Positions 24,439 to 35,932 of a DNA stretch of 64,000 nucleotides are shown here, in pieces. The position numbers and the translations under genes are program-made. The notes under the pieces are model-generated. The model searched no databases. It was not told where the DNA came from and saw only the letters and a program-made list of their open reading frames with translations. The DNA is from Symbiotaphrina buchneri. Its lineage: Eukaryota > Ascomycota > Symbiotaphrinales > Symbiotaphrinaceae. The DNA is taken from the NCBI GenBank assembly GCA_001599915.1, contig BCIG01000001.1, positions 186,001-250,000 on the forward strand, given 5' to 3'. Positions within the stretch are counted from its first letter, which is position 1, and each line of letters begins with the position of its first letter.

Positions 24439-25190
24439 GTGGTGGGAGGGCTCTTAGCAATGAGGACGGCACTGGTACAATGGACAGACAGAGAACGATA
24501 AGATGTCCCAATCTGCTCTGTCTGGTGAAAATATGACGATCTTATCTTATCGCATTTACCGGCCTGATGTGCACACGTCAAGTCAGGAAATAAGTGATTA
24601 TATCGGTTGTGAATTGCTAGATTTACACATGATCGCCTTGCTTTAGGCTCCTCGTGTAGACTTCATGTCTTTTCCGATCGACTTTCTGCGAGTGAAAGTC
24701 TGTCATCAGTGCCAGCAACCTTTTGTTGTTGATCATACCTCACAAAGTATCCGATCATCGTCGAGATCCGAGATCAGATTAGAATTCATCCCGGTGAGAT
24801 TGAAAGGGTCAGCGGGTGGTGATTTTCCTTCCATCATTCACAGCTACAATTTCAAGTAGAGATCACTGGCTCAGTAATCCTAACTTGTGGGGGGACCTTT
24901 ACGATTGATGGTTCTTTGGTTGGTCGGTCGTTGGTTGGTTGTTGGCGGTTGCTGTTCCAACCGCGCTAGCGGAAGGTCCAAACCCGCCTAGCCGCTAACG
25001 TTATTTATCCTTTGTACTTCGTACTTGACGGACGGTCCCAAGCAAACACGATACATCACGTACACTTCTGCATTGCCTGTGCTGCAACCACCGAGCAAAA
25101 GACATCTTTTGGAATGATGCGACGTTGATTAATATCTTTTGGGAAAGTAATACTTACGTCGAGTTTGATTCTTATTTACTGCCGCTCATC
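24439..25190. other. Intergenic: BUB1 promoter region
   Basis: Contains a GGTT/GGTC-rich simple stretch at about 24905-24945 and GTACTTCGTAC at 25014-25024. No gene recognised. Confidence 0.55.
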
Positions 25191-28100
25191 ATGTCGGTCT
25201 CGGAGGACCTGATCAACTTCGACATCATCGAAACACAGAAAGAAAACATACAGGCGCTGCCCAGCGGCCGATCGGCAAAGGCCCTGGCCTCCATTTTCTC
25301 GCCGCTTTCTGGGGAGAAAGTATTCTCGCCATCATTATCAGACACAAAGAACCTGAACGACACAAGCCGGCAGGAGTTCGAGCAGGAGATAATCAGCATA
25401 TCCGAGTCGGACGATCCACTAGACGTGTATGACCGCTATGTCAAATGGACGCTGAATGCCTATCCTTCAGCACAAGCGACATCACAGTCCCAGCTGTTAC
25501 CGTTGCTCGAACGTGCTACGAAAGCATTCCTATCTTCTCCCATCTACAAGAATGATCCCAGATACCTCAAACTCTGGCTCCACTACATTCGACTGTTCTC
25601 GGATGCGCCACGTGAAACTTTCGCGTTTCTCGCCCGACATAGTATTGGTGAAAGCCTGGCACTGTTCTATGAGGAGTTTGCGGCGTGGCTTGAGGGTGCA
25701 GGAAGATGGGTGCAAGCTGAGGAGGTCTATAAGTTGGGCATTGACCGCGAGGCACGGCCGGTGGAGAGGCTGATGCGGAAATTCGGCGAGTTCCAACATC
25801 GATTTAGTCAGAGACCGCAGAATAGCGATGAACCTTCATCCCCTGCCCTCCCTACGGTTAGGCCAGCTCTCGCAGCCAAGGTTGACCCATTCGCGGCATC
25901 GTCTACGCCAAGGTCCACGGACCCTCAAGCGTCTCAACGGAATGGCATCGGCAGTACATCTACGACAAGGGTAGGTAGACAGAAGATGGCCATATTCTCG
26001 GATGGCGACGGCCCGGCACAACCAGATAGGCCATCCTCATCGAAAGGCTGGGAGAATATAGGGTCACTCGCCGAGCGAAAGAAGGAAAATGTGGTTGAAG
26101 CGCAACCTTGGGTTGGTCAGACGTTGAAGGCAGGGAAGAAGGCTCCCGGAGCACCAAAGATGATGATTTTTAAGGATGAGGTGAGCCCCCTGTTGCTGGT
26201 TTAAAGCCGTGAGTATCGGCTCACGCCGCTCTTCGTGCTCTCTTGTTTACGATCACAGGACTAATTGCTCGCTTTTATGGCGCTTTGTATTTCAGTCTTT
26301 ACCTCAAACATCAATACCAGAGAACATACCGCCGAGGCCTTCGGTCCATGAACAAGAAGTGATTAATCCCAAAACAGGCCGATCAGAACGTGTTTTTGTG
26401 AATCTTGAAGCTGTCTATCCCAACCCCAGTGATCCTACCGAAGAACTAAGCTTTGAAGAGTTGAGGGCCATGCACCGTGGCTGGTTGAAAGTAGACTGGG
26501 CTGCCGAAAAGCGTGCCAGGGCGCAGGCAGAGGGTAACGGTGCCAAAGATGTGGCACCGGAGCTTTCTGAATTAGAAGAGTCCATCGACATCATCACCAG
26601 CACAGATATACAGCAACAGCAGAACTCCGCGCAAGAAGGGGGAAATGAGCACAGAGATGATAACAGAACTGCCCGCAGCGGCCGTACGAAAAAGCTGAAG
26701 GTTATGGAAATCAAAGGCGAGACCCAAACAAGTACGTCTTTTCCTCCATGCAGTCGACGTCCCTTTACTCACCGTATACTAGTCAAAACAAACCTCTCCT
26801 CACCTACGGGTCCGAAATTAAAACGAAAGGTTTCTGCTGAGCCCACCATGACTTTCCATACTCGTGCAGCTACAGATGAGATCTATAGTATCTTCAACCA
26901 ACCATTGAAGAGTGTCGCTAAGGATACAGAAGACAACGAGAGCACGTACGAGAGCGACGACGATGACGACGATTATACTAGTGCTGGAGAGAGTACAGGT
27001 ACTGGCAGGATTTCTGGAGCCACGAGTGAAGCGGGAGACGACCTGACCAAAGCTGAGAGCGTTGATGGAGATGCCACGGAAGCTAGAAGTGTCACTGAGT
27101 GGTCTGACTTCACCACAAGCAAACACGTACCAAAGCTTGCGGAGCAGGACGAGGATGAGGACTCTGCAGGAGAGGAAAATATCGGGAAACTGAAGGTATT
27201 TGAGGACAGCGCGGACGTTGTCACCCCGATATCGCCACAACCAGAGCCGGCGAAAGTTAAAACCAGCTTCATCCCTCTTCCCCCTGAGGACTATGAGCCG
27301 CCTACCCGTCCGTACCGGGACACTTTTCAGTCTTCTCAGAACCGATTACCCTTCATGACACCCATCATAGAAAAGACGGAATCTTCTATAGGAACGTCAA
27401 CGATACGGGAAGAGAAGGATTACTTCAATTCCAAAACTCCATCAAGAACAAGAAGCGCAGAAACGCCTTCGATACCCGAGGTAGTCGACGAGCTGTTCAG
27501 CAGTCCGTTTCGGGAGATCGTCAATGGCGCTGATATAAGACAAGAAAGAATACCGCAACCGGTTCTGACAAAATCAGGCGCAACTCAAAGCAAGGAATTT
27601 CAACCAAAACTGCCGTTAGCAGTCCGCAATTCTGCTCTGGGGCCCAAAGATGATGTCCCTAAGGGGCCAATCATCAATGATGCACATTGCAATCCCGTTG
27701 ATGAAACGATCCGCCAGACCATCCTGGACAATATCAGGCCGCCCCTATTTACTTACGAAGGGTGCTTCGACCGCAGAGACCAAAATTGTGGCAAAAGCAC
27801 CGAAATTCGCAAATTCGCAAAAGCCGTCACGAAGATGTCTAAGAACAGCAGTGACAAAACTACGACAAACCTGACCATGCCGCCTGTACTCCGATTTGAG
27901 GGGTCAGACAGGCAATATGTGGTCAAGCGTGAACTGGGAAAAGGTGCCTTCGCACCGGTGTATCTTGTGGAAAACGGCAAGCCGGACGAAGAGGCGGAAG
28001 ATGATGATGCTGAGGCTGCCTACCAACAAGGAGTGATGGGCAAGGGAGAATTCGCTCACTTTGATCGGCGCAAATTAGAAGCCATGAAGATGGAAGACCC

Positions 28101-28974
28101 TCCCAGCCCGTGGGAATTCTACATCATGCGGCAGGCAAAGCGTCGGCTGGGGGTTTCGAGGGCTGCGGACTCTATCGTCGATGCATACGAAATGCATCTC
28201 TTCGCCGACGAGGGTTACTTGATCGAGGAGTATCGCGACCAAGGTACACTTCTGGACCTCGTCAACATCGCCAAAGCAGAGCCGTCAAGTGGGGGCGTGA
28301 TGGATGAAACTCTTGTCATGTTCTTCACGATCGAACTCTTCCGGACAGTTGAAGCTCTTCACTCCAAGCGGCTTCTTCACGGTGACCTCAAAGCCGACAA
28401 CTGCCTCGTCCGCTTCGATCCGGTCAGCGACAGCGAGTGGTCGTCGCACTACCGGCACGACGGCACCGGCGGCTGGTCCGCGAAAGGGGTAGCCCTCATC
28501 GACTTTGGCCGGGGCATCGATATGAAGGTCTTCACGCCCGAGGTGCAGTTCATCGCAGACTGGAAGACCGGCCCGCAGGACTGCGCCGAGATGCGCGAGA
28601 TGCGGCCGTGGACGTACCAGGTCGACTACCACGGCCTGGCGGGCATCGTGCACAGCCTGCTCTTCGGCAAGTACATCGACACGGTCGCGGACAAGGGCGG
28701 CGCGCTGGGGGGCGGCTCGGCCAAGACCTGGCGCATCCGTGAGGGCCTGAAGAGGTATTGGCAGCAGGAGATCTGGAACGAGGTCTTTGACCTGCTGCTC
28801 AATCCTCTGAAGCACGTGGCTGGCGAGGAGGGCGGCAAGATGCCTTGCCTGAAAGGCATGAGGGCCTGTCGAGAGAAGATGGAGACTTGGCTGGAGGCCA
28901 ACGCAGAGAGGGGCGTGGGGCTCAAAGGTCACATCCGTAGGATGGAGAGCGCGATCCGGGAGAGGAAGCGGTAG
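25191..28974 (+). CDS. BUB1: BUB1-type spindle checkpoint kinase with Mad3-like KEN boxes
   Basis: Spindle assembly checkpoint protein acting at kinetochores. Exons 25191-26180, 26296-26731 and 26783-28974 (1205 residues; introns 115 and 51 nt). A KEN box at residues 17-19 precedes the Mad3/Bub1 TPR domain (about 60-215; DPLDVYDRYVKW, DPRYLKLWLHYIRLFSDAPR). A second KEN is at 298-300. A Bub3-binding GLEBS-like motif follows (ELSFEELRAMHRGWLKVDW). After a long acidic disordered stretch, the kinase domain runs from about residue 850 to the end. It has a Gly-rich loop in ELGKGAFAPVYLV, HGDLKADN near 1008 and DFGRGID near 1049. The upstream Met at 25125 belongs to no conserved sequence, so 25191 was chosen. 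GC content rises sharply in the kinase part. Confidence 0.93.
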
Positions 28975-29729
28975 AAACACTTCATGGTGCGCAGGGTGTC
29001 CTTAGATAAACTAGATAATGGTGACGTCTCGTGTTGGGAAGAAGCATGGTAGTCGAGGCGTCTAGGCGCAAAAGCATTATGGGTTATCATGGGCGGGCCT
29101 TACAGGTTGGATCATCTATACGTTCGGAGCACGGAGTCCTTCTTGTCATTGTATTCAATTGGACCAGAGGGTCATCATTCATTGTACTATGAACAGCTTT
29201 TGGTCATATCATATCTCATCCGCTGCCTTGCATATGCACAGAAAGACGCACGTAGGCGCTTCAAATGGCGCAGGAGCTGGCTATTGAACATGAAGATCAT
29301 CATCATCGTGAGCCACATACACTAAGAAGGCTGCATATGCGGCTTGTTCAACAAGTAGTGCAAATGAGAAGAGATTGCTCGCGGTAAGTTCATCCGCCAT
29401 TTCAGAATCTGTATGCAACGCGTCGCAGAAAAAGAACCATGCAGCAATCGTCATCATCGTAATCATCATAGCTCAATGAGCTTGCAAGTATGGGAAATTG
29501 ATCAAAGAGTGAGGGTGCAGCTGCGTCAAATGCAAAGGAAACCGCGGCAAACTGCGAAATATGGAAAGTATCATGCAAGCAACCCCGATACGTCAAGCAA
29601 TCCATCCTCTTCATCTCGTAAAAACCGCACAGCGCGGTCATCGTGTTTCGCGGGCCGTGAAGGTGAAGTTGGAGTGGCACGTCGTTCGAGAGCGGCTGTC
29701 CACCTTTCACATGACCTCAGCCACCTCCT
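28975..29729. other. Intergenic, convergent 3' ends
   Basis: Lies between the 3' ends of BUB1 and the minus-strand hypothetical gene. Short ATC/TCA-rich simple stretches occur near 29295 and 29450-29475. No gene recognised. Confidence 0.55.
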
Positions 29730-31685
29730 TCACTTCCTACCACTACCGCTATCAGGGCCGAGAAGGCCAAAGCGTTGCTCAAACGAAGCAAAGTCCGGTG
29801 CGTGCGATAGGCGGGGGAATGTGTTGTACGACGTATGTCTAGAGTGTGAGATTGGGCTCCGAGCCCGGCCTATCTCTGCGAACGGAGAACCTAAGCGACG
29901 TGCTTCAGTCGCCGCCGTCTCTGTGGATGATTCAAAGGTCGCCGTGGCCGCAAACTCTGAGCTGTTCATCTGGTCAAAGAGAGTTGGCGGAGTGACGAGA
30001 CTCGGAAGACGGCTGCCGATTGTGGCATCACCTAGGCTAAAGCCACGACTGCGCACTCGCCGATGGCTAGACTCTGCAGTTGCACCAAACAGGTCCTCGA
30101 GCAGTTCGTGGCGTCTTCCAGTCCCACTCGGACTGAGCTCATCCTCAAGCTGATGTTGAGCCCGGCGCTTGAGACTCGAAAAAGCGAGAGGCGCCTGAAT
30201 CTGCAGGGGGGATTTCAACATAGGGTCCGCCACATCGACAACACTGCTTCGGTCGTCCGACTGAGGTGTATCAGGAGTCTGGTCGCGTGTCTCAATTGGC
30301 GTAGATAGCCTAGCTCGTTCCTCAAAGCCTCCGAGGCCGTTGATGCCGAGACCTTGCTGCGATGGCTGGTGCCGCTCCAATACCGAGGCAATAGATATAT
30401 CGCTAGAAGGAAGACTGACTTCTTCTCCCTCTTCTAGCCCTACTCTCGTCATGGTAGCTAACGCACCATCTGGCTGCATGGTCTCGGATGTAGCAGTTAC
30501 CAGAGACAAGGCCATGCCACGAGTGGAGAACGACTGAGAGCCGAAGGGTGAAGATAACCGAGAGGAGCGAGACCGGGTAGAGGATCGAGTAAAGGGTGAT
30601 GGGCTCCGGCTCATGAGAAGACGTTGATAGTACGGTTGGATTGTAGGCCTACGCTTGCACAACTCTCGCAGCCTCTTCCGTGTCGAAGCCTCCGATCGTG
30701 GCCAGCTCGGATACGCTTTTGGTGCTTTCACACCAGTCGGAGTAGTACTCCCACTGCCCGTGCCCTTGACAGTCTCTGGCGAGTCTGCATCTTCCTTGTC
30801 TGACACAGGGCGCTTATCCAGTGGGCACGCAGACGTTTGCGGTGAAGGTCTGGGACCACGCCAGCTACGCTTCGCTTCACGTGCAACCCTGTGACAGATT
30901 CCTAACGGTGGAGCACCTCCTGGGGGCATCTTGAATGGCGTCACAGTGGGATCTTGAAGATAGAAGAGGTACGTCGTCCACAGGTGCTGGTCCATGTTGG
31001 CGGTCCAGGCTCCATGCTTTTTGGACCTAACATTAGCGGCCACCGGAATGCCTGTATCCTCTAGAAGAATCGTTCCAAGCTTTTGTTTCCCTTTTCCGCC
31101 GGTGCTGGCCACGAAGGGATCCTGAGTTTCACTTTCAGGGCTGGTACAACTACCGCCAAGAGAAGGGAAGGTAATTGCACTGCCGCATGAAGATTGGGAT
31201 GAGTTTGAGAATGTCGAGCAGGCAGAACTTGGACGGCTAATGCTTTCCGGTGCCGCGAGTTCCTCGCCTACTCCCCAGTCGAGATTGCTACCAGGACTGT
31301 TGTCAAAAAAGGAGGGTATTGGCTGTGTCGGAGTTTTTGGAGGTGAAAGGAAAGAACGAGGAAGGGACGCAGGCGCCAGGTATCCTTCTGCAGGTACTGG
31401 AGGAATCCAAGCAGTCATCTTCGTAGCAGGAACAGGCTCCGGGACTTCTATCGTCGGGATCGGGACATCTTCGGGTCGCGCGCTTTCCGCCAGCCAATTC
31501 AGCGGGGGTTGACCAAGTGCTGGTCGTGCACGCCGTCGAACACGAAATACCGGAGGATCTGGCTGTTGTGGGACCTCTGTTTGTTCAGATCTTTGCGGCG
31601 TCTTTGGGAGCGCAGCGTCGGTGTAGTGGAAAGTAAAGTTGCGAGGGAGGGTTATGGAGAGGTTAGGGTTCGTTCTGGGAGCCAT
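29730..31685 (-). CDS. Fungal protein of unknown function with Trp/Arg-rich conserved block
   Basis: Single-exon 651-residue protein that I cannot assign to a named family. Most of it is Ser/Pro/Thr-rich and probably disordered. Two stretches look conserved and folded. The first, around residues 225-290, reads SKKHGAWTANMDQHLWTTYL then LGICHRVAREAKRSWRG; its Trp spacing and basic helix recall a Myb/SANT-like DNA-binding unit, which is inference. The second, around 325-370, reads SWPRSEASTRKRLRELCKRR then IQPYYQRLLMSRSPSPF. The N-terminal end reads LSITLPRNFTFHY. A nuclear regulatory role would fit but is not shown. Confidence 0.8.
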   Translation of the reverse strand: MAPRTNPNLSITLPRNFTFHYTDAALPKTPQRSEQTEVPQQPDPPVFRVRRRARPALGQPPLNWLAESARPEDVPIPTIEVPEPVPATKMTAWIPPVPAEGYLAPASLPRSFLSPPKTPTQPIPSFFDNSPGSNLDWGVGEELAAPESISRPSSACSTFSNSSQSSCGSAITFPSLGGSCTSPESETQDPFVASTGGKGKQKLGTILLEDTGIPVAANVRSKKHGAWTANMDQHLWTTYLFYLQDPTVTPFKMPPGGAPPLGICHRVAREAKRSWRGPRPSPQTSACPLDKRPVSDKEDADSPETVKGTGSGSTTPTGVKAPKAYPSWPRSEASTRKRLRELCKRRPTIQPYYQRLLMSRSPSPFTRSSTRSRSSRLSSPFGSQSFSTRGMALSLVTATSETMQPDGALATMTRVGLEEGEEVSLPSSDISIASVLERHQPSQQGLGINGLGGFEERARLSTPIETRDQTPDTPQSDDRSSVVDVADPMLKSPLQIQAPLAFSSLKRRAQHQLEDELSPSGTGRRHELLEDLFGATAESSHRRVRSRGFSLGDATIGSRLPSLVTPPTLFDQMNSSEFAATATFESSTETAATEARRLGSPFAEIGRARSPISHSRHTSYNTFPRLSHAPDFASFEQRFGLLGPDSGSGRK

Positions 31686-34600
31686 CTTGACAGTTTGAGA
31701 TAGCCCACGTCAAGATGTTGGAATGGAACACCTGGACAGCTCCGGTGGTAGTTGCCAGGAGTTTCAGTCGCGTCCTCACCGCGCCTGGAAGCTAATTTGC
31801 TGTCTCGGATACGTGGTTGTCCAAGGCCTCGCGATCGACGCAAGGGGTAGTTGCTGAACGCCTATCCTGAAACGGCCCCAAACAAACAAACGTAAGGCTG
31901 TCGGAAGCGAATGGTAACACTGACAGTCCCGCGGATGACGGCAGGAGTGATAAGAGCCCGTGATGAAAGCCGTTGAGCCGTTGATGCAACGCAGCTAAGC
32001 ACAGCGACTCGTACAGCTGCGTCGTAGGGTTCAAGAAAAAGGCACACTGACGTGTGACGGCGCCTTCAACCACTTCCTGGATGAAAGTGCGTTTAAGGGT
32101 TAAAAGTTGAAGCAACTTGTGTTCTCAGCACCAGAAGCCGGTGGTCCGTTCTTATGAGAGATCTGAGCTCGTCGTCGTTGATGTTCATGCAGTACACATT
32201 TGGGTCTGGTTGTTTCAGAATCCGATACAAGAGCACATTCCAGACAATGACTTTCGGTCCGCCGAATCTGCCACGCAGTCACAACAACAGTCGAAACGTA
32301 GCGGGAGCGATATTGTTGCCGCCAGTCTCAGTCCCTGCAAGTCTAGCGGATCCTGACAATGAGGCTTCAGCTTTAAGGTAGCCGAGGAATGCGTGCAGCA
32401 CGTGAATGATGCAATTTGTTGTTCCAATCAAGCCGGATCCAGTTGTTTGGCGGTTTCGAGCTGGAGGAGCAAGGAGCGATGTGCAAATTCCGAGGAATGC
32501 GATCGAGTGACGCAAGGGAGAAGAAGACGACGATGTTTGGCGGGTTTTCCGCAGACTATGCACGCAACAAAAGGAAATGTGTTCAATGCCTGCAGGCAGT
32601 GGTGGAGCAGTCCGCAAGGGAGCGAGACCACATAAAGCTGTCCGTACGCCGCAATCGTGATGCTGTCAGAATAATACACCCGACCACAGACCTTGACAGG
32701 ACAGCGTAAAACCGGTGAGGTAGCCTCTATGCTGTCGATGGCGTATTATTAACTAAAGGCCGCGTTTCGAAGGAATGAATGTCAGAAAAGGAAGATAAAA
32801 TCCGACAACGAGGTGCCGTCTCCTCGCTGACTGGAGAGAAAGAGATGATAACGAGAGGAGGCAGGACCAGTGGACCGGGTGGTGATCAGTGTGCGGTGTG
32901 ATGTGCAGCGCCAAAAGCGAGCGACTGGATTTACCGGGGGAGCAGAGACTCGCGGTGCGGGTTTGAAAAGAGCGTGCAGGAACTAGCGTCAAGCAGGCCA
33001 GCAATGGCGCGTCACCACGAGGCAGCAGTACAAAGGTGCAAGCGTGGTAAGGTAAGAACTTGTAGCGCGTGTGCCAGAGTGGCCGAGTGCGATGATGATC
33101 CTTGGAGGCTCGCAAGAGGATGTGCTAAAGACGTAAAGAGGGTGACAGCGGCGAGTTGCTCGCAGTAGTAGCAGCGTAAAGTACGAAGTGGCCAGTACGA
33201 ATCAAGCAAGCAGTAGTGGGTTGGGCGAGGTGGGAAAAAGACGCAACACAGCAGCAGCAACAGCAGCAGCTTGCAAGTTACCTTCTTCTCTGTCTGTGTG
33301 CAGGTGGGCTTAGGGAACGTGCCCAGTTTTGCGCAAGAGTTGCGAACGCGCTAGTTTCGCGCCACGACGCGTCCATTTTGCAAAGCGTGGACGCTTGTGG
33401 TGAATGTCACTCGCGATCTCACCAGCCAAGAGCACTACGGAGAGATACTTGCTACCGAACAGATCGCTGTCTCTTTCCTGCAACACACTCATTCCGTGCT
33501 GGTACCTTGAGTTTTCTCAACCGATTCTCTACCACTGACAGCGTTAGGGCACAGGCATTCTGGTAATGGTGATCCTGCTGATAAGAGGACTCAGGTGCGC
33601 GCTGTGGTGCAGCTTTGCCAGTGACTGCAGCTGCGGTAGCTCAAGCGCCAAGCAACGCCAACACGAAGACAGGCCGTCGATGATTGTTCCTAGCGCAGTC
33701 AACTACTTTCGTAGCCTTGTCTTGCCGGGAACCTAAGGTGCGGAGGGAGTATCCGTCCGGGCGAGATCTCAACACTGACTGACCGACTCTGCGGCAAATG
33801 GAAATATGTCATTTCTGTGATGCTCAAAGCTGGAATCTTGACGGCCATGATCTCTCCAAGGCTCTGGACTGGTATGAGTATTGTAGATGGACCGACAGAG
33901 TGAAAGTGACACTTACCTGCGCCGAGCCACTCCGGGCAGATGGCTCACGCATCACTGCATTTACAAGCGAGTCCCTCGGACCTGCAAATTCAAAGGCCTG
34001 CTTGCTTGGTGGACCGCGTTCCCGGACGCGTTTCTGCTGCCAAGGATGCCCGCCTTCACTGAGCGCGATCGGTGTCGGGACGGTTCCAATGGTCTGCTCC
34101 CCGCGGCCTGTTTCTCAAGCATTGACAGCGTAAGGTAGCTACTGAACTGACACCTCAAGATGTCACTACAAACAGACATGTCTTACAGGGTTGCCCTCAA
34201 TCATAAGCATGTAGCTCTAATTCTCATCACGCCCGCAGCGCGCTCTCTTTCGGCCGCGGACACGAAGACGTATGGCTATCTAGAGGCCATGATTCAGTCA
34301 GCTTGAGACAGAGACGGTGCGAATGAGCTTGGTGAGGCAGTGAATGTGCAACGCATCCCTGCCCGATGTCCACTCCCCTTGTTGAAGTTCCTAGAACCAT
34401 GCAACGGGTCATTCGCGCCCTGGTCCTGGTCTTGGTCCTTCCTTTCCGCAAGCATATGGCATTGTCGGAGAATTCTTGCTACATCGCGTCACTTTTGCCA
34501 CGGCTGTGTCCGCTTCACACACGAACCCTGCAGTTCCCTTTCAAGGGCTCCCCGTGGACGTTGCTCTCGTACTCGACCCTTGGTTAACGTGCAGGCTGGG

Positions 34601-35932
34601 GCGGGGTATTGTCTCTAATTGAGAGACACAGCCGGGGTTTGTTGACCCTGCACGATCAGACAACTGTGGGACTCGGACTGATCGGCTGGGTAACATGGAT
34701 TTGCGTGGAACTGCGTGCGCACCAAAGCGGTCAACCGCTAGGCCGTGGCCGGAGGTGACTGCACGAGCGTGAACATGCGCACTGCAGCACGGCACAGGCT
34801 TTATTATCAACTCGACATAGTCCATATATACGTAAGTGACAGTATAATTTTCGATGATAATGCAGGTGTAGCAAGGCTGTCCCCTGTGCCGGCTTTCAAT
34901 CTACCTTTATCGTGAAAATATCCATACAGCCCACCAAGATAGTGCACAGACACTGAGAGAAAAATATCATAACACTGTCGATAATAGGAAACCCTTTTTG
35001 ATTGATATATTTACCAGTGACGCATCAGCATTGAAGGTATTGCTCAGATCGTAGCCTCCTGGACTGTTCGTGGCCAGCAATATCCCAGATGGCTGTAGCA
35101 TGGAATAAACAACATTGAACTAGGATCGGTCAACGGAAATATATCAGATCCCATTTGGGATCCTCTCTAGACATTTTTCTTCATGGCGGCCAGGGAATAA
35201 TTTGTATGTACGCGTGAGAAAAATGGGTTTATGATATTATTCCTGGAGGTAAAAACGTAAGAATTGCAGGAAGGATAGTAAACGATTAGATGGTGGATCG
35301 TACGGTATCTATAAAAATATCTCTTCGGACCTCAACAGCTTAATATTAAATTCAAATAGAGAGGTGCAACAACAGACCACAGTCAAGTCATGTCCCTGTC
35401 CCCAATATTAATACATCTCTCACCAGTCCAACAACACTCGACATCTTAGGTGTAGGAGGATTTACGGGACGGGTAATATGGTTGATCATTATCGGTTCGG
35501 CCGGCAGTTTGGCTGTCAGGCTTAGATGGTTGACATCATCTGCCGGATTCGGTCGGTTCCGCATTCAGGAACCCGACAAGCGCCAATTCCCATGTTGGAC
35601 CTTATCAACGCAACCATCACGCTTCCACATCGCTATCAATTAGGCGTCTGAGTAATTCCCGCCGCCGCCGAATGCATCTTCCGTGCTGGGGAAGCCCTGG
35701 CAGATGCTGATGCCATATCCCGAGAGCACACACCCGTCGTCTTCGCCTGATCCATGCCCCTGCATACACTTTAAATGCGTCGCATGATATAGATAGTAAC
35801 AGCCGCATCGTATCATTTCTATTATTTGAAAGAGGAACCTTCCTTTAATCGTGGACCCCTCCGGACATTTATCTCCATATTGAACACATGCCCACGTCCT
35901 CCTTCACGTCCATTTAGAGTCGATTGCGCACG
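31686..35932. other. Gene-poor 4.2 kb intergenic region, divergent promoters
   Basis: No open frame here resembles a known protein, and none has splice signals plus family support. Contents: a CAG/CAA run at about 33245-33272, a hairpin with arms GTCTCT/AGAGAC at 34611-34627, AT-rich sequence at about 34850-35400 with a GATCCCA/TGGGATC dyad at 35152-35167, and a coding-like stretch near 35390-35760. It separates divergent genes, so very long promoters, long leaders or non-coding transcripts are possible. Confidence 0.5.
33245..33272. repeat. CAG/CAA trinucleotide run
   Basis: Imperfect CAG/CAA repeat of roughly nine units in non-coding sequence. The longest in-frame reading gives an isolated Gln run in a 116-codon open frame with no family support. 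Confidence 0.6.

Noticed and set aside
28285-28980. Long minus-strand open frame inside BUB1
   Set aside because: It is opposite a well-supported kinase domain and arises from the G/C-rich third positions there.
33060-33130. tRNA-like stretch (GCCAGAGTGGCCGAG)
   Set aside because: It resembles a 5' tRNA arm, but no matching B box, anticodon stem or closing acceptor stem is present downstream.
33798-34133. 111-codon plus-strand open frame with several Cys
   Set aside because: It begins with a true ATG but has no ordered motif, and overlapping frames are equally open.
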